A model generated the notes under the pieces. It was given only the letters and a program-made list of their open reading frames with translations, ran no database searches and had not been told where the DNA came from. Of a stretch of 64,000 bases of DNA, positions 46,755-55,951 are shown piece after piece; within the stretch, counting starts at the first letter, position 1, and every line of letters begins with the position of its first letter. The DNA is from Methanospirillum hungatei (lineage in GTDB: Archaea; Halobacteriota; Methanomicrobia; Methanomicrobiales; Methanospirillaceae): positions 992,001-1,056,000 of the forward strand of contig NZ_CP077107.1 in assembly GCF_019263745.1 (NCBI RefSeq). Reading direction: 5' to 3'. The position numbers were made by a program, and so were the translations under genes.

Positions 46755-47654
46755 TCAGAGTAGTCCCTGACTTATCAGGAATTCCTCTGCTATCGCTCCG
46801 GTGTCCATTTTATCCACATCAAATTTGCGGTTTAGTGAACGCATTGTTTCAGTATCAATCAGTCCCATAACCTGCTCAAGTGTGGACATAAAGACAGGGT
46901 CAGTACCTCGTCCAGATGTAACAAGCAGAATACTGTCATATGGGGCAAGGGCAGCCTTATCATCTGAAAGTGTCGTAAGATTGAAGAGATCTATTCGTGC
47001 ATCAGTAGAACTTGCCGGAATGATATCAACCTGCCCCATATCAACCGCCTGATACAGAAGAGTGGGTTCCATTGGCACGACATCCTGAAAAGAGTATCCA
47101 TAGACTTTTTCAAGATTAGGAAGCCCATAGAGTTCATCCAGATGGAAAACAAGATCAGAACCTAACACCATCTCTGATGTGTAAGGTGCCAGATCACTTA
47201 TTGTTCCTACCGGATATTCAGATGCAAATTCTTCAGATACTGCCATCTGGTAATCATTTCGAAATCCGACTTTTCCACCCCATACAACATCATCTTCGGT
47301 TACCATCTTTTTCACTGCAGTGGTCACCACATCAGGATCAAGACTTTCAAATGCTGGCGCTTCTTCAAAATATGTCGGAATTGCACTGGTATAGTCAACA
47401 TACAGATCTATCTGTCCGTTTTTGACTCCCTGATATAGCATGACATTATTTAAACCTGAGTTTATCTCATACGTATACCCGTTTTTTTCCAGGAGCTTAC
47501 CAAACATTTCTGCAAGGATATACTGCTCATTAAAGGGCATTGCTCCGATAACAACGGTTTTTTCTGAAGGAGAACTCGTCTGTCCCATGACCGGAATTAT
47601 GCACCCGCTCAGAAACAGGATAACCAAAATCCCCAATACCATCTTTCGTATCAT
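46755..47654 (-). CDS. Osmoprotectant-binding protein (OpuBC/ProX-like)
   Basis: 299-residue binding protein of the OpuAC family. The signal peptide contains LSGCIIPVMG, a plausible lipobox with C18, so the protein is probably lipid-anchored. Landmarks: KTVVIGAMPFNEQYILAEMF (first strand and helix), VDYTSAIPTYFE, and QVDIIPASSTDARID. First gene of a minus-strand operon with ATPase and two permeases. Glycine betaine, choline or ectoine-like solutes are the usual ligands. Confidence 0.88.
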   Translation of the reverse strand: MIRKMVLGILVILFLSGCIIPVMGQTSSPSEKTVVIGAMPFNEQYILAEMFGKLLEKNGYTYEINSGLNNVMLYQGVKNGQIDLYVDYTSAIPTYFEEAPAFESLDPDVVTTAVKKMVTEDDVVWGGKVGFRNDYQMAVSEEFASEYPVGTISDLAPYTSEMVLGSDLVFHLDELYGLPNLEKVYGYSFQDVVPMEPTLLYQAVDMGQVDIIPASSTDARIDLFNLTTLSDDKAALAPYDSILLVTSGRGTDPVFMSTLEQVMGLIDTETMRSLNRKFDVDKMDTGAIAEEFLISQGLL

Positions 47655-47742
47655 CGTAAAAGGGGAATATGATGAAGAATAAGATTAACCTTTTGATGAA
47701 GAAAAATTATCCAGATGAAGATAAATCTAAAAATTACAGGTA

Positions 47743-48783
47743 TTAATCAATAAACCGGTATGCCCCGTTGGGAACAAATATTTCAAACCGTGCTCCCTGA
47801 CCAAACTGACCGGACTCTCTCATTGAGAGACCAGTAATTGCCAGGATCTCCCGACTTAAAAAGAGACCCATACCAGTATTTTTTCCATATCCCCGCTCGA
47901 AAATTTTTTCTTTTTCATCAATGGGAATTCCATTTCCATTATCTTCATATACCAGGATAAGCGAATCACCCTCCTCATAAGAGGACAGCGTAATACTCGT
48001 GACCTTCTCTCCGTGACGGATTGAATTATCTATCAGATTTGGAAAAATGAGTGGAAAGAGAGGATCTGCAAATATCTCAAGGGAAGATACTGACTCTGAA
48101 ATTATTATCGAATGATTCGGATAGGAAGGTGTAAGCTCATGAAAGTATCCTTTAATATTGTACCAGACCGGTTCTTTCACCCCGATATCCTCGTAATTCC
48201 TCGTAAACTCAATCTGTTTCTGAATGGTGTTCATGATCCTTTGTTCTTTGTGAATTATCTCAAGATGTGCAGGATCATGTGTTAATTCTTCAGATAAATC
48301 CATATATCCAAGGAGCGGGGTTAACTGATTGAGAATATCGTGACGAGTAATACTTGAAAGCAGGTTGAGTTTTTTATTGGCAGTCTTAAATGCTTCTTTT
48401 GTCCTCTCAAGCTCTCCGTTCTGTATTGCCACTTCATCTCTGAAATGAGTCATACATGCAACAATGGATCCGGCAATATACGCAATCATACAAAGCATGA
48501 GTGCACGGAAAACTGGTTCATAGGCAAGATGCCCTGAATTAAAATAATACACCACAATATGGAGAAGACCAAAAAACAGGGCAAGATAAACGGCATCACG
48601 CTTGTACCAGATCGCTGCAAGGAGTATGAGCAGATAAAAAATATGCGTATAAACGTATGGAATTTTGAGTGAATAATGGACGACATATTCAAGAAGAACA
48701 CCGATTAAAATAAAGATCAGAAGTGATAGGACTTTTGATTGAACAATAAAGACCTGACAAAAGTCATCCGGTTTAATTGGCAT
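47743..48783 (-). CDS. Membrane sensor histidine kinase
   Basis: 346-residue kinase. Four to five spans in the first ~110 residues, a short coiled linker, the phosphoacceptor in RHDILNQL (H148), and an HATPase domain with N-box FPNLIDNSIRHG (247-258), G1 DNGNGIP (281-287) and G2 GYGKNTGMGL (298-307). The RHD type of H-box is common in methanogen kinases. No response regulator is adjacent, so its partner is elsewhere. Confidence 0.88.
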   Translation of the reverse strand: MPIKPDDFCQVFIVQSKVLSLLIFILIGVLLEYVVHYSLKIPYVYTHIFYLLILLAAIWYKRDAVYLALFFGLLHIVVYYFNSGHLAYEPVFRALMLCMIAYIAGSIVACMTHFRDEVAIQNGELERTKEAFKTANKKLNLLSSITRHDILNQLTPLLGYMDLSEELTHDPAHLEIIHKEQRIMNTIQKQIEFTRNYEDIGVKEPVWYNIKGYFHELTPSYPNHSIIISESVSSLEIFADPLFPLIFPNLIDNSIRHGEKVTSITLSSYEEGDSLILVYEDNGNGIPIDEKEKIFERGYGKNTGMGLFLSREILAITGLSMRESGQFGQGARFEIFVPNGAYRFID

Positions 48784-48832
48784 CCCTTAGTATATAATTA
48801 CGAACCTGATGGTACTCAATAGTATCGCTCCA

Positions 48833-49495
48833 TCACTTTGTGATATCCCGGATCATCAGGGAAATCTCCCCATCCATACCTGAAAAAAATGATGATCCGT
48901 TTGGTTTGAATGAGTCATAGGGTATTGTTCCAGCCATGTGAAATCCACATGATCCAAACGCCTGGGTTGAAGCATCACTCGTACAGTCCGCAATTACATA
49001 TGAATATCCTAAACCTGCACCATGAGCCATGATTTTTTCAATGCATGCCCGTGCAATTCCGCATCTCCGGTACCGCCGGTCAGTTCCTATCTGAAATACA
49101 TGCAATACAGAACCTTTCCTAATTTCAGAGACGGTTAAAAATCTCCTCTCAAGCTCATCAATTAACAAAACAGTATCCTGAAAAGATGATAAAAACCGCA
49201 CCATCTCTTCACCTTCATTCCTGATATCATCTGTCAAATCCAGACAGAAAATAAATCCTATAACCTCACCAGTCCTGGTATCAAGGCTTACAAAACTCAA
49301 ATTTTTAGAGATTAATGATCTCACATAATACTCAGCATAGGGAAGAAATTGTGTGGGATTTGGGGCATGGCGATGGGTGGTCGGTTCATCAGAGATAAAA
49401 ACATGAGAGTAGAGTCTTGCAGCCTCCCGGTACGTGTCATGTGAAAGAGGTTGCATATGAATGTGTTCCGAAGAAAAGGGGAATATAGTCGTCAT
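48833..49495 (-). CDS. GNAT-family N-acetyltransferase
   Basis: 220-residue acetyltransferase. Acetyl-CoA-binding motif A is seen in RRYRRCGIARACIEKIM (the R/QxxGxG/A pattern), with strand VIADCTSDASTQAFGSCGF after it. The N-terminal part is divergent and sets the substrate, which is unknown. Single gene, minus strand, opposite the CooS-like operon. Confidence 0.8.
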   Translation of the reverse strand: MTTIFPFSSEHIHMQPLSHDTYREAARLYSHVFISDEPTTHRHAPNPTQFLPYAEYYVRSLISKNLSFVSLDTRTGEVIGFIFCLDLTDDIRNEGEEMVRFLSSFQDTVLLIDELERRFLTVSEIRKGSVLHVFQIGTDRRYRRCGIARACIEKIMAHGAGLGYSYVIADCTSDASTQAFGSCGFHMAGTIPYDSFKPNGSSFFSGMDGEISLMIRDITK

Positions 49496-49706
49496 AGAAT
49501 CATTTTATATTCATCTGATTCTGAATATTTTATGTCCATCGATGAGATAATTCCCGAACCAATCTGTTTTTACGTGTTCATTGATGGATCATGAATGCGT
49601 TTACACCCGTTATTCGATCAACCTGATTTGTCAACACGAATTATAGCATATTCTGACACCAGAACTCATCATCAGATCATCGTTTCTTTTTGGATACCCT
49701 CATCTC

Positions 49707-49740
49707 TTTATATTCTGGCGATGAGATCACTCTCCGGAGG
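49707..49740 (+). promoter_or_regulatory. TATA box and ribosome binding site for CooS-like gene
   Basis: TTTATATT at 49707-49714 lies 33 bp before the ATG, and GGAGG at 49736-49740 six bases before it. Transcription from this box would leave a very short leader. The site fixes the start at 49747 rather than the open frame from 49690. Confidence 0.5.
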
Positions 49741-49746
49741 AGAACA

Positions 49747-51648
49747 ATGGAGGACAACCGCATTTCCTACCACACCTCAGTGAAAACCGCCTACAAGCGG
49801 ATCAAGGAAGATGGACTTACGAACATCTGGGACCGGTTTGAGGCACAAGGTCTGGGCGACCCTGATAAACGATGTGCCTTCTGCATGGGGGGAGTCAGAT
49901 GTGACTTCTGCTCAAATGGTCCCTGCAGGGCTGATGCATCAAAAGATAAACGGGGTGTCTGCGGTATTACCGCCGATGGGATGGCAATGCGGATGATGCT
50001 CCTTCGAAATGTCATGGGGGCATCGACCTACCAGTATCATGCAGCAGCAACAATCAGGACGCTTCGAAAAACGGCTGAAGGAAAGACGCCATATTCTATC
50101 AAAGAACCTGGAAAACTGAAAGGGTTTGCAGAACGTCTGAAGGTGGATACTTCAGGATCAGAACAGGACCTTGTATTCAGGTTATGTGATTTTCTTGAAA
50201 AACAATGGCATCTTCCCGGATATGAAGAATCTGCGATCGTAAAAGCATTAGCTCCGGAAGAGAGACAAAAAGTCTGGAAATCATTGGATATTTTCCCCGG
50301 AGGGATATATTCAGAAATGATGATGGCGACCTCGTCATCGCTTACCAATGTAGACGGATATTATGTCAGTCTTGCGAAAAAAGCGATGAGAATGTCAATC
50401 GCCATGGCATATCAGACCCAGATAGTCCTCGAATACCTACAGGATGTACTATTCGGAATTCCCAGGCCACATGTGTTCCGGACCGATCTTGGGGTGCTGG
50501 ATCCTGATTATGTGAATATCCTGCCAAATGGTCATGAACCCTTTATGGGATTTGCCCTTGTTGAAATTGCACGAAAACCTGAATGGCAGGAGAAAGCACG
50601 GAAAGCAGGTGCAAAAGGAATTCACATCATTGCAAACATTGAAACCGGACAGGAGATGATCCAACGGTGGGAGATGGATGATGTCTTTTATGGGTATACC
50701 GGTAACTGGATCATGCAGGAAGCGGTATTTGCAACCGGTGCGGTCGATGTCTTTGTAGCAGATATGAACTGCTCCATGCCGATTGATCCGATGTATGCAC
50801 AAAAATACCAGTTTAAACTACTTCCGGTGAGTGATCTGGTTGCCTTCGAAGGGATTGATGAGCGGCTGAATTATATCCCTGAGGATGTAAAAATTCAGGC
50901 AGAAAAAATCCTTGATATGGGAATTGAAAACTTCCCAAAACGGAAGAGCCAGGTAAAACCATTAACCGGTCTGCCAGTTCAGGAGGCAATTGTCGGCTTT
51001 TCTCCGGAGAGTATTCTCGGAGCTCTTGGTGGAACACTCGATCCCCTGCTTGATGCAATTAAAAACGGCTCCATTAAGGGGATCGCCGGACTTGTGAGCT
51101 GTACATCTCTTCGTGATAACGGACAGGACGTTCACAGCGTTGCAATCGCAAAAGAACTTATCAAACGGGACATCCTAATCCTCGCTATGGGATGTGGCAG
51201 TGCTGCTATGGAGGTATCTGGTCTATGTGATCCAAAAGCAGCAGAACTCGCAGGTCCAGGTCTGAAAGTAGTATGTCAGGCACTGAAAGTGCCCCCGGTC
51301 CTGGCATTTGGAACCTGTACAGATACCGGAAGATGTGCAGACCTGGTTGCCGCAGTATCGGCAGCACTTGGTGGTGTTCCGATTCCTGATCTGCCTGTAG
51401 TCGCAGCGGCTCCTGAATATATGGAACAAAAAGCAACCATTGATGCTATATTTGCCCTGGCATTTGGTCTGTATACGTATGTAAATCCAGTGCCATTTGT
51501 TACCGGAGCACCATCACTGGTAAAATTACTGACTGAAGATCTCCCGGGAGTGACCGGAGGAATTCTCCATGTGGAGCAGGATGCAGTACAGGCAGCAGAT
51601 GCCATGCTTGCTCATATTATGACAAACCGAAAAAAACTTGGAATATAA
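49747..51648 (+). CDS. cooS: Divergent CooS-like Ni-CO dehydrogenase
   Basis: 634-residue homologue of anaerobic CO dehydrogenase. Cluster-B-type cysteines are C52, C55, C60 and one near GVCGI. Cluster D has C43 and C46 (CX2C, as in the Desulfovibrio vulgaris enzyme, rather than CX7C). Cluster C ligands are mostly kept: H263 (GHEP), C342, C452, C483 and C524, with K562. But the conserved ICCTGNE segment reads NIETGQE here, so the Cys pair is I298-E299, removing the ligand equivalent to Cys295 of C. hydrogenoformans CODH-II. The catalytic His93 position is Y95 and the next ladder histidine is A101. CO oxidation is doubtful; a changed active site is likely. Co-transcribed with a cupin and a CxxC protein; no cooC or cooF is nearby. 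Confidence 0.88.
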   Translation: MEDNRISYHTSVKTAYKRIKEDGLTNIWDRFEAQGLGDPDKRCAFCMGGVRCDFCSNGPCRADASKDKRGVCGITADGMAMRMMLLRNVMGASTYQYHAAATIRTLRKTAEGKTPYSIKEPGKLKGFAERLKVDTSGSEQDLVFRLCDFLEKQWHLPGYEESAIVKALAPEERQKVWKSLDIFPGGIYSEMMMATSSSLTNVDGYYVSLAKKAMRMSIAMAYQTQIVLEYLQDVLFGIPRPHVFRTDLGVLDPDYVNILPNGHEPFMGFALVEIARKPEWQEKARKAGAKGIHIIANIETGQEMIQRWEMDDVFYGYTGNWIMQEAVFATGAVDVFVADMNCSMPIDPMYAQKYQFKLLPVSDLVAFEGIDERLNYIPEDVKIQAEKILDMGIENFPKRKSQVKPLTGLPVQEAIVGFSPESILGALGGTLDPLLDAIKNGSIKGIAGLVSCTSLRDNGQDVHSVAIAKELIKRDILILAMGCGSAAMEVSGLCDPKAAELAGPGLKVVCQALKVPPVLAFGTCTDTGRCADLVAAVSAALGGVPIPDLPVVAAAPEYMEQKATIDAIFALAFGLYTYVNPVPFVTGAPSLVKLLTEDLPGVTGGILHVEQDAVQAADAMLAHIMTNRKKLGI

Positions 51649-51664
51649 CGTTGGAGTGAAGTAA

Positions 51665-52012
51665 GTGGCAGAAAAAAACAGAGAAGAATTACTTGGAAAA
51701 GTATTGAATCTGAAAGACCTGATTGCGTACCAGGACGGAACCATTGCAAGCCGGATGATAATTAATCAAAAGACAGGATCAATCACCCTTTTTTCGTTTG
51801 ATGAAGATGAAGGACTTTCAGAACATACGGCACCGTTTGATGCCGTGGTAACAATCCTTGATGGCGAGTGTGAAGTCTGGATTGATGGTGTTACTTCACC
51901 TATGAAAGAAGGTGAGACGATAATTTTTCCGGCAAATGTCCCTCATGCTCTGAGTGCGACTACCCGGTTTAAGATGATGCTTACGATGATTCGGGAGAAG
52001 GCAGATGAGTGA
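51665..52012 (+). CDS. Cupin-domain protein
   Basis: 115-residue single cupin, GTG start at 51665 with GGAG eight bases ahead. Cupin motif 1 is EHTAPFDAVVTILDGECEVW and motif 2 is FPANVPHALSA, with H in each as possible metal ligands. It begins 16 bp after the CooS-like stop and overlaps the next gene by 8 bp, so all three belong to one message. Cupins of this size bind metals or small ligands and can be enzymes or sensors; no closer assignment is possible. Confidence 0.82.
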   Translation: MAEKNREELLGKVLNLKDLIAYQDGTIASRMIINQKTGSITLFSFDEDEGLSEHTAPFDAVVTILDGECEVWIDGVTSPMKEGETIIFPANVPHALSATTRFKMMLTMIREKADE

Positions 52013-52271
52013 TGACAAAGATGGTGTGTATTGTAAAGTCTGTGGGGGAATAGTTCCAGAATCTATACAGATCAAGCAAATCCTGGTAGATGGGAAAGCA
52101 ACCGGGATTAATCAACTTGATTTTATCATTGCTGAAGTGAAAAAACTAGGGTTCCTGAGCAATGCTGAAATTAAATCAGAACTGTTAAAACGAGCAAAGG
52201 TTCTCAACTATATCCCAACAAAAAAAGAAGAAGCGTATGCCCAGGGGTTACTGGAAGCCTATTTAAGATGA
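52005..52271 (+). CDS. Small CxxC protein, unrecognised
   Basis: 88-residue protein with one CKVC pair near the N-terminus (VYCKVCGGIVPES) followed by a compact domain: QILVDGKATGINQLDFIIAE, then an ELLKRAKVLNYIPTKKEE segment and a C-terminal helix. I do not place it in a named family, though the VDGK...GI pattern feels conserved. A redox or metal role next to a CODH-like enzyme is attractive. The start overlaps the cupin gene. Confidence 0.7.
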   Translation: MSDDKDGVYCKVCGGIVPESIQIKQILVDGKATGINQLDFIIAEVKKLGFLSNAEIKSELLKRAKVLNYIPTKKEEAYAQGLLEAYLR

Positions 52272-52383
52272 AAAGGTACGGTATGTATCAGAGAGATCAG
52301 ACATTGTGATTTTCGTTCATCTCATGAATATGTGCGGGTGGATTCGTTCTGCTGGTTATAGAAATCCAGGCCCCTGCATACCA

Positions 52384-52415
52384 TATTCCGGATAACCATT
52401 ACTCTATCCGGAATA
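52384..52415. repeat. Perfect 11-bp inverted repeat after CooS operon
   Basis: TATTCCGGATA, ten bases, TATCCGGAATA. It lies in the gap between the CooS operon and the converging ABC genes. A second, shorter dyad (TGTACC, seven bases, GGTACA) is at 52435-52453. The length and symmetry suggest a transcript-end stem or a protein site; neither is proven. Confidence 0.7.
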
Positions 52416-52434
52416 CGCTGGATGTATACGTATG

Positions 52435-52453
52435 TGTACCAAAAACAGGTACA
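52435..52453. repeat. Second inverted repeat in CooS/ABC gap
   Basis: TGTACC, seven bases (AAAAACA), GGTACA. It follows the 11-bp dyad at 52384-52415 by 19 bp, in the same convergent gap. Confidence 0.5.
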
Positions 52454-52535
52454 TCTTCATGATATTTCAAATCTGATATATCAAAAAAGGTGATGCCCAT
52501 GGTAGGATCTTACAACTATCCGGTTGGTACTATTT

Positions 52536-53717
52536 TTATTCTGCACGGAGAGCTTCTATTGGATCCATCTGGGCACCCCGCCATGCCGGATATAAACCGG
52601 ATAGGATACAGATTATCAGGCCAACACCCATGGCATATGGAAGATGGATGAGACTGTCATAGGTAAAGAAATGTTTCGTATTTCCCACCATTATCAGGAT
52701 AAAAAAATACCCCATGATAATACTTAAGATCATACCCAGGATTGCTCCAAGAAGCCCAATCAGGGTTGCCTCATAGACAAACATACGAAGAATTTCTTTC
52801 TTTTGAGTCCCGATACTCCGCAGAACACCAATCTCCCTGATACGTTCAGTAACCGACATCATCATAATATTAAATATTGAGACTGCAGCGACTAGTAAAG
52901 AGATACTTGCAATCAGTGTTGCAAAACTGGTGATCGTGCTGACCGAGGAGGAGATCATAGATACCATTCTACTGGAGTCCTGAACACGTACGGTCTCCTC
53001 TCTCCGGTTCATCTGCGATTCTATCTCATTGGAAACCGTCGTAGCATCATTGATATCATTGAGAACGATATTGACCTGGTTATATTCATCCTTCGCCCCA
53101 TAGAGTGATTCATACATATTTTTTGTCATAATAACGGCATTATCTGTACTTAAATCCATTGACATTCCTCTGGACTCGATAATGCCGGATACCTTGACAC
53201 CAGAATTTGATATTGAAAAACGGCTCCCAACCTTAAACTCATTATCCTCTGCAAATCCTGAACCGATAAGGACCGAGTTATCACTACTCGGATACCCTCC
53301 TGCAGAGAGGTTATCCAGAATAGTTTTCATGGTACTCACTTCTAGACCATAAATTTGGGTATTCCATTCATCTTTTCCTTTCTTTACCTTCCCCCGAATG
53401 GAATGAACGCCATATACATACCCATATTTACTGGCAATCTTCACTATCGACTTATATTCATTCTTTGTAAGATTGTCTGATCCAGACGATGCACCAGGTG
53501 GTCCGCCTCCTCCGCCTTTTCCGGAATATGGACTGACGGAGAGTTTATCTGCCATTTCAGACAGAGAGTCGGTAACAGATGCAGTCATGTTTGTTCCGAG
53601 CATACCCATGCATGCAATCGATATAATCCCGATAGTTATTCCCACTGCAGCTAAAATCGACCGAAGGAGGTTGATTTTTACATTACGGACAGCCATTGCA
53701 AAAATAATATCCTTCAT
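52536..53717 (-). CDS. FtsX/MacB-type ABC permease
   Basis: 393-residue MacB-type permease: N-terminal span, extracytoplasmic domain with a glycine-proline-serine loop (GKGGGGGPPGASSGS), and three C-terminal spans closing with PAWRGAQMDPIEALRAE. It is the last gene of an operon preceded by an ATPase and a COG1361-type surface protein. It parallels the 34346 gene but is not a close copy. Confidence 0.88.
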   Translation of the reverse strand: MKDIIFAMAVRNVKINLLRSILAAVGITIGIISIACMGMLGTNMTASVTDSLSEMADKLSVSPYSGKGGGGGPPGASSGSDNLTKNEYKSIVKIASKYGYVYGVHSIRGKVKKGKDEWNTQIYGLEVSTMKTILDNLSAGGYPSSDNSVLIGSGFAEDNEFKVGSRFSISNSGVKVSGIIESRGMSMDLSTDNAVIMTKNMYESLYGAKDEYNQVNIVLNDINDATTVSNEIESQMNRREETVRVQDSSRMVSMISSSVSTITSFATLIASISLLVAAVSIFNIMMMSVTERIREIGVLRSIGTQKKEILRMFVYEATLIGLLGAILGMILSIIMGYFFILIMVGNTKHFFTYDSLIHLPYAMGVGLIICILSGLYPAWRGAQMDPIEALRAE

Positions 53718-53720
53718 GAG

Positions 53721-54404
53721 TTACCATCCGTCTTCTACAATTTTTCCATCCCTGATTGTGATGGTGCGGTCTGCCTGGGCTGCAATTTCCGGATCATGTG
53801 TCACGATAATCAGGGTCTTTCCTTTTTCGTTTAATTTTCTCAGAATTTTCATCACCAGAACACCGGTTTTTGAATCCAGGTTTCCGGTGGGTTCATCACA
53901 CAGGAGTATTTTTGGATTGTTGACAAGTGCACGTGCTATTGCTACCCGTTGCTGTTGTCCGCCTGACAACTCACTTGGTTTATGCTTTGCGAGGTCTTCA
54001 TTGATCCCAACCATTGAGAGGAGTTTTGATACCCTGCCAGTTGTGTCCTTTTTCCGGTATTTCAGGGTGTAGGGGTATTCCACGTTCTCATACGCAGAAA
54101 GAAGGGGGAGAAGGTTAAATTTTTGAAAGATAAACCCGATCGTCATCAACCGGAGTTGGGTCAGTTCAAAATCATTCATCTGGGTAATACTTCGCCCCCC
54201 AATCAGCAGGTCTCCATGGGTAGGTACATCAAGGCATCCAAGCTGATTGAGAAGGGTTGATTTACCAGACCCGGAAGGTCCAATAATTGCAACAAACTCG
54301 CCTTTCTCTATGGTAAGAGAGATATTATCGAGAGCAACAACATCTCCTGAAAGAAGGGGATATATTTTTGAAATATTTTCCAGGCGAACTACTTCATCAG
54401 CCAT
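53721..54404 (-). CDS. LolD/MacB-type ABC ATPase
   Basis: 227-residue ATPase with GPSGSGKST, LSGGQQQR, LLCDEPTGNLDS and THDPE. It is followed after 3 bp by the permease gene. The usual MacB/LolD residues are all kept, unlike the cysteine variant at 33667. Confidence 0.9.
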   Translation of the reverse strand: MADEVVRLENISKIYPLLSGDVVALDNISLTIEKGEFVAIIGPSGSGKSTLLNQLGCLDVPTHGDLLIGGRSITQMNDFELTQLRLMTIGFIFQKFNLLPLLSAYENVEYPYTLKYRKKDTTGRVSKLLSMVGINEDLAKHKPSELSGGQQQRVAIARALVNNPKILLCDEPTGNLDSKTGVLVMKILRKLNEKGKTLIIVTHDPEIAAQADRTITIRDGKIVEDGW

Positions 54405-54416
54405 GTATGTCTCCGG

Positions 54417-55784
54417 TTATTTAAAGGTGATACGGATTTTACGTCCATTCCCCTTCCGTTTCCAGAGTCGCCATGCAACAAGAGCCACAACCAGAATCCC
54501 AATCCCGATGAGGATCTCAGTTATTGGAAGATTGTTCATGCCAGACCCCATTCCTGATAGTGGATTCATCGGATTTACTCTATTCGAACCTTGGGATGAT
54601 GAACCGGTTGGCGCTCCGGATGGGGGAGATCCTCCTTCAGAAAATCCGGCTGGAGGTCCATTATGGCTCAGGTCCATCCCGCCGTTCGCCTGATTGGTAT
54701 CAACAGAGATATTTTTCGTGAACTGGTTGCCGGATGAGTCTTTATATTGGATAACGAGGGGGACTGTTTTCAGATTTCCTGGAACGGTAATCTCAAAACT
54801 TGAAAAGTCTCCGGTTGTGATCGTTCCGATGACATACTTCTGGTTCGGGTTTCCACCTTCGCCTGCTGCACTCTCAAGAGCAACAACGACACCATACGCA
54901 TCCGAAAGCCCTGCATTTGAGACGTCGCCTGCAATGGTATTACCACCAGAGCCAGATGTGACTTCAATGTTGTTAATTATTGGATCTGCTGCAAGTTTAT
55001 CGGTTCCTAGCGGAATATGAATGGTATATGCGGTCTGATGTGCATTCATTCCGCATGTATAACTGATATTAAAATTTAGATCGGTTTCTTTCGATGGAGT
55101 AATCTCAAATAGGATTGCTTTTTCTGAATGAGGGGCCAGATTTCCGATAAATGCTGATGTCCGGTTGCATTGGATACCATCTCCGGTTGGGAGAATCGTA
55201 ATCCCGGTCATGTTGACGCTTTTTGCATTTCCAAGCATCAGAGAGAGTTTTGTTTTCACCCCACTAGAAAAGACCTGGGGGATTCCAGACACTGAAACAG
55301 CCAGATGAGGCTCTTCAACCCGGATTGGAACATTGTACCGAAGACTCCCTGCATCCTTATAATTAATGTAAAAAGCCGGATAGTAGATGTTTTCAGGCTG
55401 ATTTGCAAGAATAGTAAACGTAAACTCTGTTTCAGTCCCGGCTCCGATAGTCCGGCTTGTCTTGTATACATCACTATTCAGGACGACAATATCTTTGGAG
55501 ATCAGTTGTGCATCGGTGATAGCTACATTAGATGTTCCTGTATTTTCTACCCTAAAGGTGATAAGACCGACATCGCCGGTCATGAGCACTGCAGGATCGA
55601 TATCCACATCAGTTACAGTGACCCTTCCGGCTGCATCAATGGTCTCATTTGTCGCTGCAGATGCTGATTGAATCAGAAGGAAAACCAGAACAAGAGCTCC
55701 GAATACGGATAAAAATGCTCTCACGAATCCGTTATCTTTTTTACGTACCGGGTTACAACTCTTTTTTATTCCAGGTATATTCAT
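54417..55784 (-). CDS. COG1361-like surface protein with C-terminal anchor
   Basis: 455-residue extracytoplasmic protein. ATG 55784 (MNIPGIKKSC) is preferred over a TTG at 55796. After a long basic N-terminus the signal segment is VRAFLSVFGALVLVFLLIQ, ending near ASAATN. COG1361-like units follow (VDIDPAVLMTGDVGLITFRV and similar). The C-terminal part has a flexible Gly/Pro/Ser region, and one span (ILIGIGILVVALVAWRLW) with a basic tail. It heads the operon with LolD/FtsX-like proteins, the same order as at 33667-36781. Confidence 0.82.
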   Translation of the reverse strand: MNIPGIKKSCNPVRKKDNGFVRAFLSVFGALVLVFLLIQSASAATNETIDAAGRVTVTDVDIDPAVLMTGDVGLITFRVENTGTSNVAITDAQLISKDIVVLNSDVYKTSRTIGAGTETEFTFTILANQPENIYYPAFYINYKDAGSLRYNVPIRVEEPHLAVSVSGIPQVFSSGVKTKLSLMLGNAKSVNMTGITILPTGDGIQCNRTSAFIGNLAPHSEKAILFEITPSKETDLNFNISYTCGMNAHQTAYTIHIPLGTDKLAADPIINNIEVTSGSGGNTIAGDVSNAGLSDAYGVVVALESAAGEGGNPNQKYVIGTITTGDFSSFEITVPGNLKTVPLVIQYKDSSGNQFTKNISVDTNQANGGMDLSHNGPPAGFSEGGSPPSGAPTGSSSQGSNRVNPMNPLSGMGSGMNNLPITEILIGIGILVVALVAWRLWKRKGNGRKIRITFK

Positions 55785-55951
55785 TATTATCCCCAATTAA
55801 ATACAAAATTCAATATCATCATATCCAAAAACAATCTTAATTAGTAAACCCGGAATGGGATAAATTACTCGAAACCAGCAGGTATAATATCCAACCATCA
55901 GGTTCACAATTCATTATCATTTCTTACGTTCGAACCACTAGAGAGAATAGT

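Noticed and set aside
51206-51605. Minus-strand frames opposite the C-terminal part of the CooS-like gene
   Set aside because: Shadows of a strongly supported gene.
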